NCBI RefSeq assembly: GCF_014645515.1
Contig: NZ_BMLW01000005.1
Location: forward strand, 248,001-312,000
DNA: 64,000 bases
Source: Oceanobacillus neutriphilus
Lineage (GTDB): Bacteria; Bacillota; Bacilli; Bacillales; Amphibacillaceae
Direction: 5' to 3'
The notes beneath the pieces are model-generated. The model worked only from the letters and a program-made list of their open reading frames with translations, had not been told where the DNA came from and searched no databases. Positions 62,558 to 64,000 of this stretch are shown piece after piece. The first letter of the stretch is position 1, and every line of letters begins with the position of its first letter. The translations under genes were made by a program, and so were the position numbers.

Positions 62558-63032
62558 AAAGTTTGAAAAACTATAGAAAAGTATATCAGGAATTATTCCT
62601 ACAGAGTGAATTAATTTTAAAGAAGCACACAAACCGGGGATTAGATTCTTCTTTTCATAATATCACTATTGTTTCCTTTCAAAATTCACTGATTTTCGCC
62701 CCTCTATTATCTTTAGGTAATCTCATCATAAGCCTTGGCACCGTGTCAAGGGCGATCACTTTTACTTTTGCAATTCTTTATGTATTTGCAGCTCATTGGT
62801 AAAGCTCATCATAACCTAAGCTATTTAACAATTTAATACCAACTGACTTCTTAAATTCTTTATACAGGGACTTTTAACTGTTTCACTGCTCTTTCAGGTA
62901 TCCAATTTTGCTTTTTCTATCAGTTATAACAAAAATAATATATTCTTTTTTTTGCAAAACTCTCGACCCCCGCCTCTTTTTGTTCTTAGATATCTTTCTA
63001 AACCACTATTTTCAGACATTAACTCTGTTGTG
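62558..63032. other. Gap after tetR, no confident gene
   Basis: AT-rich sequence after the TetR stop. Short frames on both strands have no recognisable content; the minus-strand frame from 63136 (VISTTELMSENSGLERYLRT) may be a further decayed part of the repeat gene on its right. Confidence 0.35.
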
Positions 63033-63304
63033 CTAATAACTTCTTTCTTTTTCTTTAAATATAAGCTTAAGAACCTCAACTGCTCTCCTATCCGTCCAAT
63101 TATTCTTTCCAATTCTAAACAGATAGCCAATATCACTATCCGAAACAGAAGATTGAAAGACTACCAAATTCTCTCTCCTCCTCTATATTTATAGATTGTG
63201 GTTGCAGTCAATATACTATGCTCTTCATACAATTTTATAAGTTCTTCTATACATTTTTCTTTGTTCCATTTAGTTATCTTTGATTCCATAAGCTGACACT
63301 CCAT
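63033..63304 (-). pseudogene. Decayed homing-endonuclease-associated-repeat protein gene
   Basis: From ATG 63289 (after GGAGTGTC) the frame reads MESKITKWNKEKCIEELIKL, then YEEHSILTATTIYKYRGGER before a TAG. Another frame continues DSDIGYLFRIGKNNWTDRRA, then VEVLKLIFKEKE. Together these resemble one homing-endonuclease-associated repeat (W-x-K-E-E-I-I-E-x-L then a Y/F-G-S-W-N-x-A-x-E-A-like part). The frame is broken at least once, so the gene seems dead. Confidence in the family is moderate. Confidence 0.5.
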
Positions 63305-63463
63305 AATTATAATGAACATAATATATCATAAAAAAGATTACCATTGATAAACTTTGTAGGTGTAACTGAATACATTTTGTCTTAATTTAATTTTATACAT
63401 TAAAACTTATTCATCAATTCTTAAGACTGCTAAATTCTTGAAAGTCAGAGTTGTAATAAACAT

Positions 63464-64000
63464 TTAATATTTACATTCCCTAGCATCGTTATAAACACCT
63501 TGTTTAATCCAAAAATACAACCATTTAACTTCAATCTCATAAAAATCAAAATACCGTACTATATCTTTTATATTGGAATAATCATACCAAGCATATTTAT
63601 GAACAAGTTTCACATTCCTTCTTGAAATGCTAGATAACTGCTCATTTTGCGAATCGCTCAACAATACTGAGGCTAAAAACAACATTTCACTATTTTCCTC
63701 ATTTATAGGCACTTCAATAAACGTTTTTGCTAGTGCCCTTTCTAATTGTATTAACCTATACTTATCTCTATTTTCAACATAGTAATCTACTAACGATTTC
63801 ACAGTAATATTTTTATAAGTACCATCTATTAAATCGGAACCGGTTATTTTTTTGTGATTATTGGTATTTTCAATAAAATCCATAAGTACATCATCTGAAG
63901 GTGGTAATGTATTATGTACGAGTTCCCAATCCTCTTTCCAAGAGTCTAAACCAAAATGCACAGCAATCGCTCTGGCAGTCAATATCTGAATTTGATAAAT
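63464..64000 (-). CDS. Unknown protein, start outside the window
   Basis: The frame is open from the right edge to its stop at 63464. At least 178 residues are visible (IYQIQILTARAIAVHFGLDS at the edge, YKNITVKSLVDYYVENRDKY, EVPINEENSEMLFLASVLLS, YFDFYEIEVKWLYFWIKQGV near the end). Content is helical and Tyr/Asp-rich with no membrane segment. I recognise no family. Its start, and so full length, cannot be seen. Confidence 0.6.
   Translation of the reverse strand: MYQIQILTARAIAVHFGLDSWKEDWELVHNTLPPSDDVLMDFIENTNNHKKITGSDLIDGTYKNITVKSLVDYYVENRDKYRLIQLERALAKTFIEVPINEENSEMLFLASVLLSDSQNEQLSSISRRNVKLVHKYAWYDYSNIKDIVRYFDFYEIEVKWLYFWIKQGVYNDARECKY

Overview
The window looks like chromosomal DNA of a low-GC, Gram-positive, endospore-former-type bacterium of the family Bacillaceae. 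The grounds are AT-rich codons, strong AAGGAGG-type ribosome sites, frequent TTG/GTG starts, a DegU-like protein, AdaA, a CcsB/ResC-type cytochrome maturation protein, and a cell-wall-anchored surface protein. An Oceanobacillus/Virgibacillus-like genus would fit, but that is inference. No rRNA, tRNA, CRISPR array, intact IS element or integrase was seen. Many short transcription units carry their own regulator (ArsR, MarR, MocR, LysR, SgrR, WYL, TetR, XRE, two two-component systems), and decayed genes are common, so this is an accessory region rather than a core-gene region.

Layout. 0.4-3.4 kb: an ArsR/DUF2087 regulator with an MFS efflux pump and a MarR regulator with a cysteine-less rhodanese, each with palindromic operators. 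3.4-6.6 kb: a flavin reductase, a HAD phosphatase, an acetyltransferase, two decayed paralogue fragments, and a toxin-antitoxin pair whose PemK/MazF-like toxin is frameshifted. 6.7-12 kb: a MocR regulon of nitroreductase, MocR, EamA exporter, hydroxyacid-dehydrogenase-like protein and MFS pump, tied together by three copies of TGTATCGATACA. 12-15.4 kb: a LysR regulator divergent from a quinone-oxidoreductase-like MDR protein, then an M29 aminopeptidase.

15.6-22.1 kb is the most striking region. A serine-aspartate (SD) repeat surface protein with an LPXTA sorting signal is followed in the same direction by a GT4-type glycosyltransferase resembling the staphylococcal SdgA/SdgB enzymes, a DegU-like regulator whose receiver has lost every phosphorylation residue, and a putative alpha/alpha-toroid glycosidase-like protein. 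This reads as a self-contained surface glycoprotein locus: substrate, modifying enzyme, regulator, and a carbohydrate-active partner.

23-33 kb: GrpB-family protein, histidine phosphatase, SgrR-type regulator, MFS transporter, two Dpp-like ABC permeases without an ATPase, a lipoprotein, an APH-like kinase, a metallo-beta-lactamase-fold hydrolase and an alpha/beta hydrolase. 33-37.5 kb is a decay zone: MocR pseudogene, a LigA-related small protein lacking a normal start codon, a C45-acyltransferase tail and a truncated Gfo/Idh pseudogene, interleaved with intact S66 peptidase and SDR genes. 37.7-44.6 kb: amidase, adaA coupled to an amino-acid permease, NUDIX hydrolase, GyrI-like protein, WYL regulator and SAP-domain protein. 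44.8-49.6 kb: a two-component system divergent from a LanFEG-type lantibiotic-immunity ABC transporter whose third gene is frameshifted. 49.7-52 kb: an Rpn-family nuclease gene split into two pieces, flanked by two related hairpins. 52.1-55 kb: an acetyltransferase and a helicase coupled to a small unknown protein, a possible defence pair. 55.6-64 kb: XRE plus membrane protein, an Agr-type LytTR/GHKL pair without a pheromone gene, an isolated ccsB, a TetR-controlled proline-iminopeptidase-like hydrolase, a decayed homing-endonuclease-associated-repeat gene and an unknown gene running off the right edge.
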